Shown in pieces: positions 12,321 through 24,288 of a DNA stretch of 64,000 bases (position 1 is the first letter of the stretch; each line of letters opens with the position of its first letter). The notes under the pieces are model-generated. The model was given only the letters and a program-made list of their open reading frames with translations, had not been told where the DNA came from and did no database searches. The stretch lies in contig NGZR01000007.1 in the NCBI GenBank assembly GCA_002197995.1, positions 144,399 to 208,398 on the forward strand, given 5' to 3'. The stretch is from Gaeumannomyces sp. JS-464. Its lineage: Eukaryota > Ascomycota > Sordariomycetes > Magnaporthales > Magnaporthaceae. The position numbers were made by a program, and so were the translations under genes.

Positions 12321-13277
12321 ATGAGCTCAGCGGCGTCGACCCGGGGCCGCTCGAGGTCCGAGGTGGCGACGGCCTCGGAAGCAACGCCGGCGTCCACCCA
12401 GACTGACCGGCAGACCACCTCGACCGGACCGGAGAACACGCCGACATGTTTGCAGCCCGCAGAGACAGACGGGACCTCCGAGGCGGAGTGAGGACCCCGG
12501 CCGGCCGAGCTGGTCGTCGTCGTCCGCGCCTTCGACGGCCGGGTCGAGCCGCTGTGCGTGGAGAAGCCCGACGACTGGCGCGACTTCGTCTCGGCCATCG
12601 CCGACGCGCTAGGCATAGCCGTCTTCAAGCTCAGGACCTTTAGGTTCTTTCAGCAGACGGGCAGGTCGCGCGACAAGGACCGCGAGCCCATCGGCGCCAT
12701 CTCCTGGTCCAAGGTCGCGCCCGACTCGACCGTCCTGGTCGAGCCGCCGGGCCCGCTGCCCGACTACTTCATGGTCGACGACTTGAGCTACCACATCAAG
12801 CTCCGGGACACGCTTCCCCGGGACACCCCCATCAAGGTGGATAGTGAGTTGCCTGCTTGTGTCCCATCCGCCGATAGTCTAGTCTGTGTCTATTGAGGGC
12901 AAGATACTAACCTCCTTCTTTTCCTCACCCTTACTTGAGCAGTGGTGGGACGCATGTGCCAGCAGTTCGAAGTCAACCTGAACTGGACGGTGCAGGCTCT
13001 CAAGATAGAGATCGAACCCAACATGCACGTCCCCCAGCACCGGCAGCGACTTGTGTATGCGACCAAAGTGCCTCAGTTTGACAATACACTACGATACTGT
13101 GATCGAGGGCAATACCATATTTCTGGTCCTCGGCTGTTGAGCTCGGCTAGAGCCAGGGCAACACTCCAGCCCTGGCCTGACAGGGGACGGAGGGGATGCG
13201 CACTACGAAGAGAGAACAGAGCAGGAGCGGCTCAGACTCTCTGGGTTCTTCGTCTCAACACATGGGAGCTGCCATGA
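12321..13277 (+). CDS. Hypothetical protein with a ubiquitin-like segment; in-frame TGA
   Basis: The only upstream ATG in frame is 12321 (context ccATGAG). Exon 1 runs to 12843 (donor gtgagt) and exon 2 from 12943 to 13277 (acceptor gagcag); the splice joins in frame. In exon 2, about residues 184-225 read like the second half of a ubiquitin fold: VNLNWTVQALKIEIEP, then HRQRLVYA and DNTLRYCDRG. These correspond to the ubiquitin helix, the QRLIFAGK strand and the EDGRTLSDYN loop. Residues from about 60 (ELVVVVRAFDGRVEPL) could form another beta-grasp-like unit. Codon 57 is TGA (12489-12491), yet the same frame stays open and protein-like afterwards with no later ATG until about 12770. It could be a nonsense mutation, a base error, readthrough or an unseen splice. 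A weak in-phase intron 12363-12507 (gtggcg..ccgag) is possible. The function is unknown. Confidence 0.6.
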
Positions 13278-13964
13278 TGCGGCAGTGACCCGATGCCGGA
13301 AAGCCAGAAGGACAAGCAGAGAGGAATGGCGCGCCGCTGGTGAAGGGTTCCCGGAGCGAGGACCCTGACCGAGTCTTTTGCTTCTTCAGCCCCTGCCAAG
13401 CGCAACGTCACCAGACGGAGGCCCGACCACCTGCAGCGGTTGTGTCTGTACGTACGTACGTTGCTGGATTGGACAAAATACATGAACTCGAATGATGCAA
13501 TCTCGCTGCTTTCTTGTCTACCAGTGAAGCGTGCATTGGTCTCCACCGATCAGGTCAACAGGGATCAAGGGCTCGGTTGTCTTGGGACCACGCGATTTTT
13601 TTATTTTTATTTTTTTCCTTCCTCCTCCCGGGCGGGACATCTGCTCTTGTTTCTTCTTTGGGGCATAACACAGACAGCTGGCTCTCTACGGGACAAGCAG
13701 AAATACGGCTGCCTAAACCCCCTCGGGACCCACCAATGGCAGCGCCATACCTATGTATGTATGTATAGTATAGCTCGTAACGTGCCGAAGTATGTAAAAG
13801 GTGGGTGGGGGTGTGTGCGTTTTGTGTCTGAAAGGCAACCCGGCCGGCCCCCCGACATGAGACCCGAGACAGAGAAACCCTGTCCCTGTCCCCGAGGCTG
13901 GGCGAGGCGGGATGCGGGAGCTCTTTGTGGATATGGCGCTCGCGATAGGAGGGCATGTGGGCTA

Positions 13965-13997
13965 AGGAGGAGGAGGAGGAGGAGGAGGAGGAGGAGG
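13965..13997. repeat. (AGG)11 microsatellite
   Basis: Eleven perfect AGG units form a purine-only tract in the gene-poor region. Confidence 0.9.
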
Positions 13998-14772
13998 CTA
14001 TGACGGGGGCGTGTGTGGGTGCGATGGATGGATGGAAGGAAAGGAGGGAGGGAAAACGGAGCCCCAGAGGCGAGCCCACCGCTTCGAAAACGAAGCGTCC
14101 ACTGCATCATCTCCTTTCGATTCCGCCGAGTTGCTGCTGTTTTCTTGGCCCGCCGGTTCGGCGGAGTCCTTCCAGCTCGTCGTCGCGCCGGCCGGAAGCG
14201 AAACGACCGCTTGGCAAATTCCCTCCCCCCTCCACGGAGATGGGCGACGGGGCGCTGAAAGATGGAGAGAAGAGAGATGGGGTCATCGTCCCGTCGAGCC
14301 CGACTGCTGGTGGTCCCGAGCGAGTCCCACTCGGCGCGGGCCCCCACGGGCGGGCCTTGTTCGCACACACACCCCTTTAGCCAGATGCGGTGCGAAGAAG
14401 GGAGAGCTGGCGGGCGGGTCGGTTGTGCCGAAATATTCACCGTTTTGTTATTGCGATTTGGTCTCCTCGTCTGCCCTGGGCCTAGACTCGCTGCATCAGA
14501 GGGGAGGGGGGTGCGGGTTCGAAGGCGCTCCTCCCATGTTCCCCCCATGTCACATCGACCCGGCTCCAGGCGGGATCCAACCTCCTCTGGGGAGCGGTTC
14601 CGCACAACATCTGCATCACGAAACATTTTGGGCCGGCGGCATGACAGGACAGGACATGACAGGGCAGGACAGGGCAGGGGGTGTGTTTGCCAATGACAAG
14701 AGATGGGAAGCATGTATGTCCCAGGAAACGGATACATGGGACGAAAGACGACAGGCAGGCAGGGGTCCACCT

Positions 14773-14790
14773 ACCACCACCACCACCACC
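14773..14790. repeat. (ACC)6 microsatellite
   Basis: Six tandem ACC units are followed by AAAAG. Confidence 0.85.
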
Positions 14791-15172
14791 AAAAGATGCG
14801 CACTCACGCACGGCACATTCTCTCACACACAAGCGCCGGCTCCACCGCGCAGCAAAGCAAGCAAAAACGAGCGGATTGCGGCTATGCTGCTTTGTCCACG
14901 ACGTCGACGGGGCGGCGGGCTGGCGGTGGTCGCAGGCGATAAGGTGGATCAGAAGGTGTCATCGGCGATGGCCCCCAGCACTCACTCGTCAAAGGCAAAA
15001 CTCGACAGCCGTCTGACCGCATAAAAACCCCCCGAACGAGCGGTGATAACCGATACACACTCACAGTGGACTCGAGGGGCCACATGGCTACACCGTCTGG
15101 TGTTCTCTAACCTTCTTTCCTGTGTCGTGTGCCGGTGCGCGCGTGTGTGGGTGTGCAGTGTGTGCCTCCAGC

Positions 15173-15186
15173 TTTTTTTTTTTTTT
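15173..15186. repeat. 14-base poly(dT) tract
   Basis: Uninterrupted T run in the gene-poor tract. Confidence 0.9.
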
Positions 15187-18147
15187 GACGCCAAGATGAT
15201 GAGCAGTCAGACAGGTTGGTCGATTTTCCGTCAGATCTGGGCCGCCCGCCCCTTCAGCCCTATGAGATTCTTGAAGAGGAAAAGGGCGGTCAAGGGCGCG
15301 CGCGCATCATCCCTCCCCAATGCACGCACACGCCCAGCCGATGGGTTCAAATAGGGTTCTGACAAGGACAGACAACAACAACAACAAGAGCACCCTCTTT
15401 TTCCTTCCTTCCAATAAGCCCTCAACGGCCTCCAATATCTATGGGCCAGAGTGATGGTGAGTGGTGGTGATAGGGCGACGATGTCCATGAAGCGGTCTGT
15501 TCGCAGGCACATGCAGCAGCCTGCCGAAGAGCGGGCAGGACAGCCCAGCGGAAGATGCCATGGTTGTTGGCGCCATGCAGCGCTACAGCAAGCCTCTCTG
15601 ACGTGCGGCAGACTGCCGCCGGCAGCGAGCAATCGAATCAACACCCGCCCATCTGCCAGACGTCGGCCGTAATCCGCACCGATGCCCGACCGCCCCGAGC
15701 TCTACAGAGGCGGCGGTACCCGGAAGCGTGAATGAGGGTGTGTAGAAACAATAAATCTGGCGTTAGCGAAACGCAGAAAAGAGAAAAAATAAACGGGATT
15801 CAACGTTGCTCTGCAGCGTGCCCTCTCGTTGCTTTCTTCCCTCAAGAAAAGCACCGACATGCAGCACGATGGGCCGGCCCAGCCAGCGCCAACATGACAA
15901 GGGAGGCTCAGCCTCCTTTTTGGGGGGTTAGCCTGCTGCTTGGCGTCGGGTTGCGTCCACATGAAAGCGTCCCTGCAGGGTACGATAATCGGGGGCGGCG
16001 CAGTGTGAGCGGCCGGATTCTCCTCCTGCCCCTGTGATTGGTGCAACATGGGGAAAGAGACAAAAATGCGCACAACACTGGAAGGGAACAAATTCAAACA
16101 GTACATGCCCATGCACCCAGCCCAGCGAGGTCGCCGAAGCGGGCACTACGTGAGTGACTGAGGGGGCGGCGGGTGGGCTGCGAGGAGACCCTTTTTTCGT
16201 GTGGGGTTCGTGTTTTCAGCTCGACGCCGGTCCGCCCACGAACCCCCATGTCCGGTGGAATTCCAGAGGATCATGATGGAGCCCTCCAACGGACCAGAAA
16301 CGGTCAGGTCAAGCGACAAGATAGCATCAATACTCGGCGCCAAAAGGCGGGTACCCTACCCCAGTTCTGCACTCCGAGAGCAGGCAAACTCGATCTCTCT
16401 AGTCGGTCTCTGAGGACGGCAGCCAGACCGAGGAATGCGAAATCAGGCGACCTGGGCGACACAAGACAGGCAAGGGACATTGGAGGGGTCACCTCGACTA
16501 CGGAGCTGCCATCCGTGAAGCCACGGTTCAGCTGGCCACGCGCAGAATGAAGGTAGAGGGACCCCCGGCCACCCGACCTGCAGCGGCAGCCTATCGCATC
16601 TAGCGGCCACACTCTCCGGTCACCCGGCACGGTCGCGTAGTTCGCAGCAGCCCTGTAGGGCCAATGGGGTTGTAGGGAAACGAGGCATCCCTAGCGCGTT
16701 GGCAACGGGCAAACGGCCTGCTTCCAGAAAGTCCTGCGCGTGCGGCAGCGGCAAAGGAATGGAGCCAACCAGCCCTATCACCGGTCGGCAGGGCATGGGG
16801 GAAGCTTCATTGGCTGCGCCAGCTTGGCTACGGCACGCAAATTCAAGGTCAGGATCGAACCATGTCCAGAAGGAGGGGCCCTCGGCTACTGGGGCCAGCG
16901 CAGCAGAACCGGCCCTTTTCTATTTGGGTTGTCCCTTGGCTGGGTGCGGATATAAGTGGTTTTGCTGTGCGGCATCCCAAAACCCGAGCTTGATGGAAAT
17001 GCGAGATGGGGAATCGGGGGCCGGAACAGGAGCGCATCACCGGCGGCATTGGTAAGCCCGTTGGGCGATTGATAAGCCAGCCGGCTTTAGATTGAGGCAT
17101 AGGCAAGGGAGCGGGTGTACGATAACAAGGCTTTCAAGGCAAAGTGCTGGCCACATTGGTGGGATCGCGCGCGGGAGCCGGACGGGGTCAAAGCCGGCCA
17201 GGACCTCATTTGCCAAGCGCAGGGTGGACGGGCAGCCCACGGGGAGGCAAGACGTGTGATTCGCCAGAGTAAGCGAGCGTCCGGTCAAGGAGCCCGGTTC
17301 CAGGAGGGAAGAAATGGGCGGCGCAGAGGACCTTGTTGGTCAAGGAGCGGCCTGCCTCCTATCCTCGACCCGACGAGGAGATGAGTCTACTCCGTCCGCG
17401 ACGCGAATTCCGAGCAGGCGGGCACAGCTTTGTCCGAATCGGGACACATCTTTCAAGCTTTAACCATTTCCCTTGAGGAAGGCCATCTTCCTGCCCGAAC
17501 TTGCGAGCGGAATGCTTCAGTACAGGGTTGTGGGAAATGACAGCCGGCGGGCGTCAAACAGCCAGCACAAAAGCAGCAAGGCGGTGGCTGGACTGGACGG
17601 CGGTCGTCTCAGGCTGGCTGCTGCCCGCAGATCTGCCGCAAGGCCCCGCCGCCTCTCCGCGAGCTGGGGTGTGTGGGCACACAGGAGGGAAGGGGAAAAA
17701 AAGAGGAAGCTTCTGATAGGCCCGTTCGGACTGGCGACCGTCGCCCAGTTTAACTCCATTCCCGGCGGCTTTTGGAGGCTCGAGTGCAGGTGGTAAGTGG
17801 CCGCCATACCCACCTCTGCGACGTTGCAGCCGGATTCTCGCCGGGTACATGTCGCCGGCGGGAAAAGCGGTGCGCCAGCATGCTCGCGCCGTATGGCAGG
17901 ATAGATATTGTTGATGCCTAGCCGATGAGACCTGCACACCGGCCGCGGGCCAGGAGGCGTGCGCATAGGTAGCCTCCTGTCCCTTTGTCAATTTTACCGC
18001 CATTTGCACGACGCAGGAGGGCAGGGAAGAGGTGTGGCTTGGGTGGTGTTGGGTCGGTTTTGGGTTGCCGAGAAGCGAATGGCGACGAAGTCGTGTTGTG
18101 TTCGTCATGGCTGGCCACATGGGCTAAAACCCAAGACTGGAGCAAGC

Positions 18148-18180
18148 CAAGCAGCAGCAAGCAGCAGCAGCAGCAGCAGC
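18148..18180. repeat. GCA/CAG-rich microsatellite
   Basis: The tract reads GCCAAGCAGCAGCAAGCAGC followed by more CAG units, about nine GCA units with two interruptions. Confidence 0.85.
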
Positions 18181-21100
18181 TGGGGCAGGCTGCATGGCAA
18201 GGGAAGGGGAGGGCGCGGGAAATTACGCACACAGCGCGCATCTTGCCGGCTCATGCATCAAGCCCCGAAGATGGGAAGCAGAGGGTCATGCGGCCGATCG
18301 CACCATTGATTGGAGAGGCAGGCAACTGCGTGGGTGGGCGCGGCCGGCCCCTGGGTCTGGCCGCCCGCCTTTCTGTGCGGGTGGTGAAGCCAGACACACC
18401 AAAAAGTAGCGGGATGGCAAAAGGTCGAAATGGCGGGGCAGGGGTTCGGGCCCCGGTGGGACGTGGGCGCCCTTTTTGTCGCTACTGTGTCGGTGCTTGC
18501 TGCTTTCGCTGCACGCTTTTGTGGAGCTCCCTCCCACACGTCGCACCTTACCCAGCACCCATGGCGGGAAATTAGGGCGAGGCGCAGCCTGAAAAGAAAC
18601 TCGCTCGCCAGACCCCTGCCCGCCCTCAGGTTGGCAGCGCAAATCCCCTCGGCTCTCCACAGTGCCAAGCCTTGCGATCGTGGCCCGTCCGGATCCGGTC
18701 CCGACTTGGGGCCCTTCTTGCCCGCCTCGCACCACCAAATACATAGCACGGCGATACTACGTGCCACACGCACTGGCGGCGAGCCTCGGCTGGCTGTGGG
18801 GCTCTGGGGGAAGCAAGAACGAGCCAACTGCTGTGCGGCCCAGTCTCGTAGTCTCAGTGCATCCATAGGTAGAGTCCTTATCGTGGCTCATGATGCCCCA
18901 AACAGCGCCATTCCGCTGTTGATCGTCTCGGCGCTTCTCATGCCCGTCCGACGCACGAAAAAGGCCAATGATCCGGCACTACCTCGTGCCGCTCCAAGCA
19001 ACACCAAGCCTCGGCCGCTCCGACCCTCGCACCGCGTTTGTGTGCCCCGGGGCCTGGTGTCGGGTGCTTCTCTTGTTCCAGAGCCGGCATGTAATGAGCC
19101 ATGTGGACAGGCTATAGTTGCCTACAGCAGTGGGCACATTGGCACTTTAGGGCCGCCAAGCAGCGCGGTAGCTACCCGGTCCACTTCCAAATATCGGATG
19201 TCAGGTGGCTGCGCTAGCTATGATGCAGGTCTCCTTTCCCGTGTGCGCCGTAACCCGACGCGGCCCCTTGACGAAATATTGCTTGACGTCGACCCCAAGG
19301 CCGCAGAGAACCGGCACAGTTCCACAACATCAAAAGTCCGCCTGACAGTATGCCCGAGGCTCGGGTTCGCCCTCAGGGTCGCCCTCAGGGTGGGACATGA
19401 CAAAAAAAAAGAGAAATAAAAAGAAACTATGACAAAATACCTTCCCATGGTGATATTATCGCGCGGTGGCCGGTAGCCCGAACAGGTCGGCAATGCGACA
19501 CACCAATACAAACAAGCTTACAAATTTAACCTACTTTTCTATTTTGTACAGATGTAGATCGGCACTTGTGGGTTGTGTTCGCGGTGGAAATGTTGGGTGC
19601 CTTTCCACGAACAGCATTGCAACCTCGAACCCCGACATGCGGGGTCGCAGGCGCGCTACCGGCACGGGCTGGCACTTCGTAGGTTAGGCCACCCATCCGG
19701 GTGGGGCCCGCCGTCTTCGTGTCAAAGTCGCCAGGAACATTCGGCCGCCTCGCCTCGCGCTCTTGGCCAGACGGACATCCATCTCGCCCAAACCTTCTCG
19801 AGTTGGGTATAGCGGCTTTACGCTTACTCACATGCGTAGGTATCAGGCACCTGGTATCTTTGGCGGGTGAAACGGAGGCTGTGTATTGGGGAAAGAAAAA
19901 AACCAAGAGGAGATGTACAGAGGCGCATACGGCGGGAGCCTCCTCCTGTGGGAAGAAAAGAAAAAGAAAAAAAAAACAGTCAACCTAAATAGAATATCAA
20001 GCATATTAAAGCCGCACAGCCTTCCATATAGGAATTAACCCCCTTAGTTACGATGAGATATGCGCGCATCTCCTCACACGTATGCAGCCCAGTCCATACC
20101 GATGCATGTCTTTGATATGTTCTCGAGATTCAGGGCCTGTCTCGGGTATCACAGTGCCACAGTCACGCCTCCGGGGTCTGGGGTGCACGGTGCAACGGCC
20201 CCACACCCCCACAGAGCGGAAGCTAATTGGGCAAAATGGGACGCTGCAGTTCAACGTTGCGCTGCAGCTAATTTAGGCCGTTCGTTTCGGGCGGGCAGGC
20301 AGACAAGAAAAAAGACTAACGACAAGGAGCTCAGGAAGGCGTGTCGATCTCGCACTTCGCCGGCTCGCGACCTGTACCCTCCCTATTTTAGCCCGGCCAC
20401 GGCTTTATGAATCATATCGACGCAACAGCGCCGGAACCGGTCACGGGCAGGCGACACCTGTGAGCTGTGACCTTGTGAGAGGAGTCTGGCTGGTGTGCCG
20501 CTGCAAGCACCCCTGGGAGCTGTACCCACCTTCCCATGCAGGAGTGGGCGGGCCCACACGAGCTCTGGGTAGGTGGTGGTGACCTTGCCGCAAGCGGTCA
20601 AACGCTACCACGTCCCCTTGCTCCCGCTCGGAACCGGGCCTCTGGAGCTCGCGCCCCATTCTTTAAGGCCATGTGGGCATGTGGGGTCTTCAGCCCTATG
20701 GAACGGAGGGACAAGGTCGCGGCCCAGCCAATCACGCCCGCAGCCGCTGCGCCGGCGACCCCGAAAACGGGGGGTTGCCCAGCGTGCGGGACACAGTCTT
20801 GGCGACCGGCAGCACGCGCGTGAAGACCAGTCGGTCGTGGAACTGTGCTTTTGCTTTGCTGTGTCATGGCTCCCCAGCCAGCCCCTTCCGGCACATGCGC
20901 ACACAGATACACACACGCCAGACAGCGACCAGCGGCCCGGGGCTGCTCAACCCCGACGGTGCCTTACCCCCCGATCCCCGCCTGGGACGGGAGAGCTGTT
21001 GCGCCCAATCTGAGATCATATCATGCCACTTAGCAAAAAAAAACAAATGGGGGATCAATGTGGTGCAGGCGGAGGACATGGGTTTGTCTCCGCCCTCGCT

Positions 21101-24100
21101 TCCACAGCTCCTCGCTTCCCCAACAGGGTCAACACGATGGCCAGAAATGTCCCCGTCACTGCATGAAAAAAAAAAAATGAAAAAAAACTGCCGTGCAACA
21201 AAATGACGACTGCCCTCTCGGCTTTGCCTGGCAAACCTGGGCTAATTTGTCCAGCGGCAGATCACCCCTTTCGCATCGTCAACCGAGGCCTGTGGTGCAG
21301 TGTACCCGCAACCCGGACACAATCTGCCCACCTATCCGTAACGTATCGTGAAAGATACGAGCTCTTTTGAACCAGATTAGATTGCTCTGCATCAAGCTTC
21401 CCCGCCGTCATCTGTTTCCACCTTCTCGGGCGGCCTTGCCGTTGACGTACGCTCGCTCACTCTCTACCCCTCCTTGCCCAGAACTAATGTGTCTGATGGG
21501 GGAGGTCCACAGGACGATTGCCAGCGCACACCTGATACGCGCATCCGGAGCTGGGCGGTGCAGCTGCTCTTCTCGCGTATCTCAAGGTGCAAGGCCCCAT
21601 GGCTCCACAATTAAGGCTGATGCTGTCTTGTGCACCGCCTCCCTGCCCGCTGCCTTTTTCTGTTGAACTGATAGCTTCACCGCCAAAAGAGCTTCCAAGC
21701 AGCTTGTGTCGGTCTTGGAGAGCTTCCATTGCAGATGAGTGGGGATTTCGCGTTGGCGGGCTCCAGTCGCCCACGTCTCCGTGTGTGTGTGTGAGTTGAC
21801 GCGGCTCTGCCACAAGACGCCTCGAAGCACACACCCTCCACTACCACCTCCACCACCAACTCTGGCCTGCATGGCGACACCATGTCTGGACCACCGACTT
21901 GACACGGAGCCAAAAGGGTCTCGTGGATGCGGCAGACATGACCATTGGGTGTCAGCTGCGAGCACGGAGGCAAAACAAACGAAACGGGGCCTTGGGTACA
22001 AAATCTCAACAGAGAAAAATTAAAAGAGCAAAAATAAAAATAAAAATTGCAACAACACATCGTCATTTTGAGTGATCGCTTGGCCTGGACCGGCCCTCCC
22101 TGGCATTGTTCCAGCGGGATTGGCTAAGAACCTAGTGTAACCGGGGGTTGGGTTAGTGGCTTCTTGGGCAAATAGCAGCCCTGCGACGTCACTGGGCGTC
22201 GTGCGAAATGTTTCGGCACTACCGCGCCTCTCTCCTCCCCTTGCCTGTGCAAATTAGGCCAAGATGGCCAGAACGTAAACCAAAACGACGGCCCGGGTCA
22301 GTCGATGAGAGGATGGAGGCCGCGAGAAGCGATCATCTTTGTCCCTTGGCTCCTTTTCGTTTTGGAATACGATTTGATTCGATCCGCTCGAAACCTGCTC
22401 CTCTGGCTGCTTGCTGTCCCGCAAGCTTGCATCGCTGGTGGTCTCTGCGCGTGGGATTCCCGCGCTTATCAAAATGTGGGGAGCTACCGAGAAACAAACA
22501 GCAGCCACACACAGCCCTACAGGGCACTCGCTCATTCTCCCTCGCGGCCTGATTGGGCGCCGTCGAGCAACGGGGACAGCGGAATCCCGAAAGTATTGGG
22601 GCCGGCAGGAGCTGGAATGTGGAAGGCGGAGGAAGAGGGGTGATGCGCGAGAGATGCACGACCGCTGTGTTTCAATATGGGGGATGCTTCCTGTTTGGGC
22701 CTTCGGTCACCAAAGCCATTTACGACGGCTCGGAAGTCGAGAAAACAAACAACTCGCTCTCGGCCGGCCGGCTGTCTTCACGTGTGCAGGGTACAGGACT
22801 TCGGAGTCGCCTTGAAGACGGGAACAAGCAGCGGCATACTTTATCATCTAGTGTGACGACATTTGCTGGGTGTTTGTATATGCGGTCCCGTCGCATGTAT
22901 GTGATGGCAACGAATGCAGGGGTGAGTGCGGAGCAGAGGACAAAGGAGAAACAATAAATTAAAAAAATAAAAATAAATAAAGAGAAAGCGAAGGATACAT
23001 AACAGGCAAGAAAGAACATAAACATCTCTATACGAGATAGACTTTTAATGACGGAGACGACCTCGCTGCAGGTCGCTTGAAACAGTCCCACAATGGTCGA
23101 GATCCAAACCCCCGACTTTTCTGAACGTGTGCAACCAAACCACCAGTGCCAACGCGGCGGTCAGGTCGGGCTGGCTTTTTGGGGCACTTGTTGCGCGCGC
23201 TCTCGAAAGCGGCCACCTCAGTCCCGTCTGTCCGTCCACGTTTGGTGGGGAGTGGGGAATGGCACCAGCCACACTCAGTGCTCCGTCTCCCGTTTTCTCG
23301 ACGGTTTTTTTTGGAGAATTAGCCCGCTTTCTTCCTAAAGCTGTCCGACCAACCACCGCCAACCTGCCTCCCACATGCCCCCTCCATGGAAAATAGCAAA
23401 AGCCCGCGCAAAAGTTGCAGGGGAACGCTTCTGCATACGTGCAAGCCGCTAATTTGCAGTTGGCTCGACCGGAGCGGCCTTTTTTTTTTTTGGCACCGGA
23501 GCGATGCTACGTTCTGTATGTGCCTGCCTTCCCATCTGGGTAGGTCCGCCCAGTAGGCGGGACACTATGTACTGGTGGACAGCCCCTTATCGCCGGCTTT
23601 GTCGGATTTAAACGCCGAACCTGTCGTGTCGTTGAAGAAAAAAACATGGGGTGGGGGGGGGGGCATTTTTGATGGCGGGATGCGGGTCACCGGGGGGCTG
23701 TTCGTCGAGGGTCGTGGCCCCACACTTGTCGGTCCTGGACAGCAAAGATCGGCGTAGGCAACAGCATTTTGAAGCCCTGCCTCCTGCCCGTGCTGCCCCG
23801 GGCGACCCACACAGCCCCCGTGCACCCCATCAAGCGAATCCCTCCCCGATTCAAACAGCCTGGGAAGGCGTGCTGCTTATTCATCGCTTGGAGTGCCGAG
23901 ACGCTTATCCGCCCGCCCGTCGTCGTCGTCGAGGTTGGGCTTCCAGTCATTGCGCGATGCTCGGTGCGGCAGCCTTGAACTCGGCGCGATATCCTGCGGA
24001 ACCATGGCGGTGAAGCAATGGAGGTCTATCACAAAAATCCATCACATTAAAATCTTCGCTGGCCTTCTTTTGCCTTCTGTGCCCTTCGCTTAATGCGTGC

Positions 24101-24274
24101 TTGGTGGTGTGGTGGTGATGCCCGGTGGAATGACCGAAGTGCCCCATAAAATCCATTTTGATACATCCCTCTCAAGCCCGTTTATGCCATCAAACCTTTC
24201 GGTTTTACGATGCATGCACACTCGGAGGTAGCTGCTCGTCTTTTTTTTCTCTCTTCAAAGGCACAGGCACAGAG

Positions 24275-24288
24275 AAAAAAAAAAAAAA
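24275..24288. repeat. 14-base poly(dA) tract
   Basis: Uninterrupted A run. Nearby runs of 12-13 T are at 23480-23491 and 24500-24512, and of 12 A at 21166-21177. Confidence 0.85.

Noticed and set aside
13751..15024. Overlapping open frames of 339 (-) and 337 (+) codons
   Set aside because: They occupy the same DNA on opposite strands, contain microsatellite-encoded runs and show no recognisable motif.
18430..19419. 329-codon open frame on the plus strand
   Set aside because: It has no domain, no splice context and an Arg/Pro/Ser-rich composition typical of translated GC-rich non-coding DNA; overlapping frames exist on both strands.
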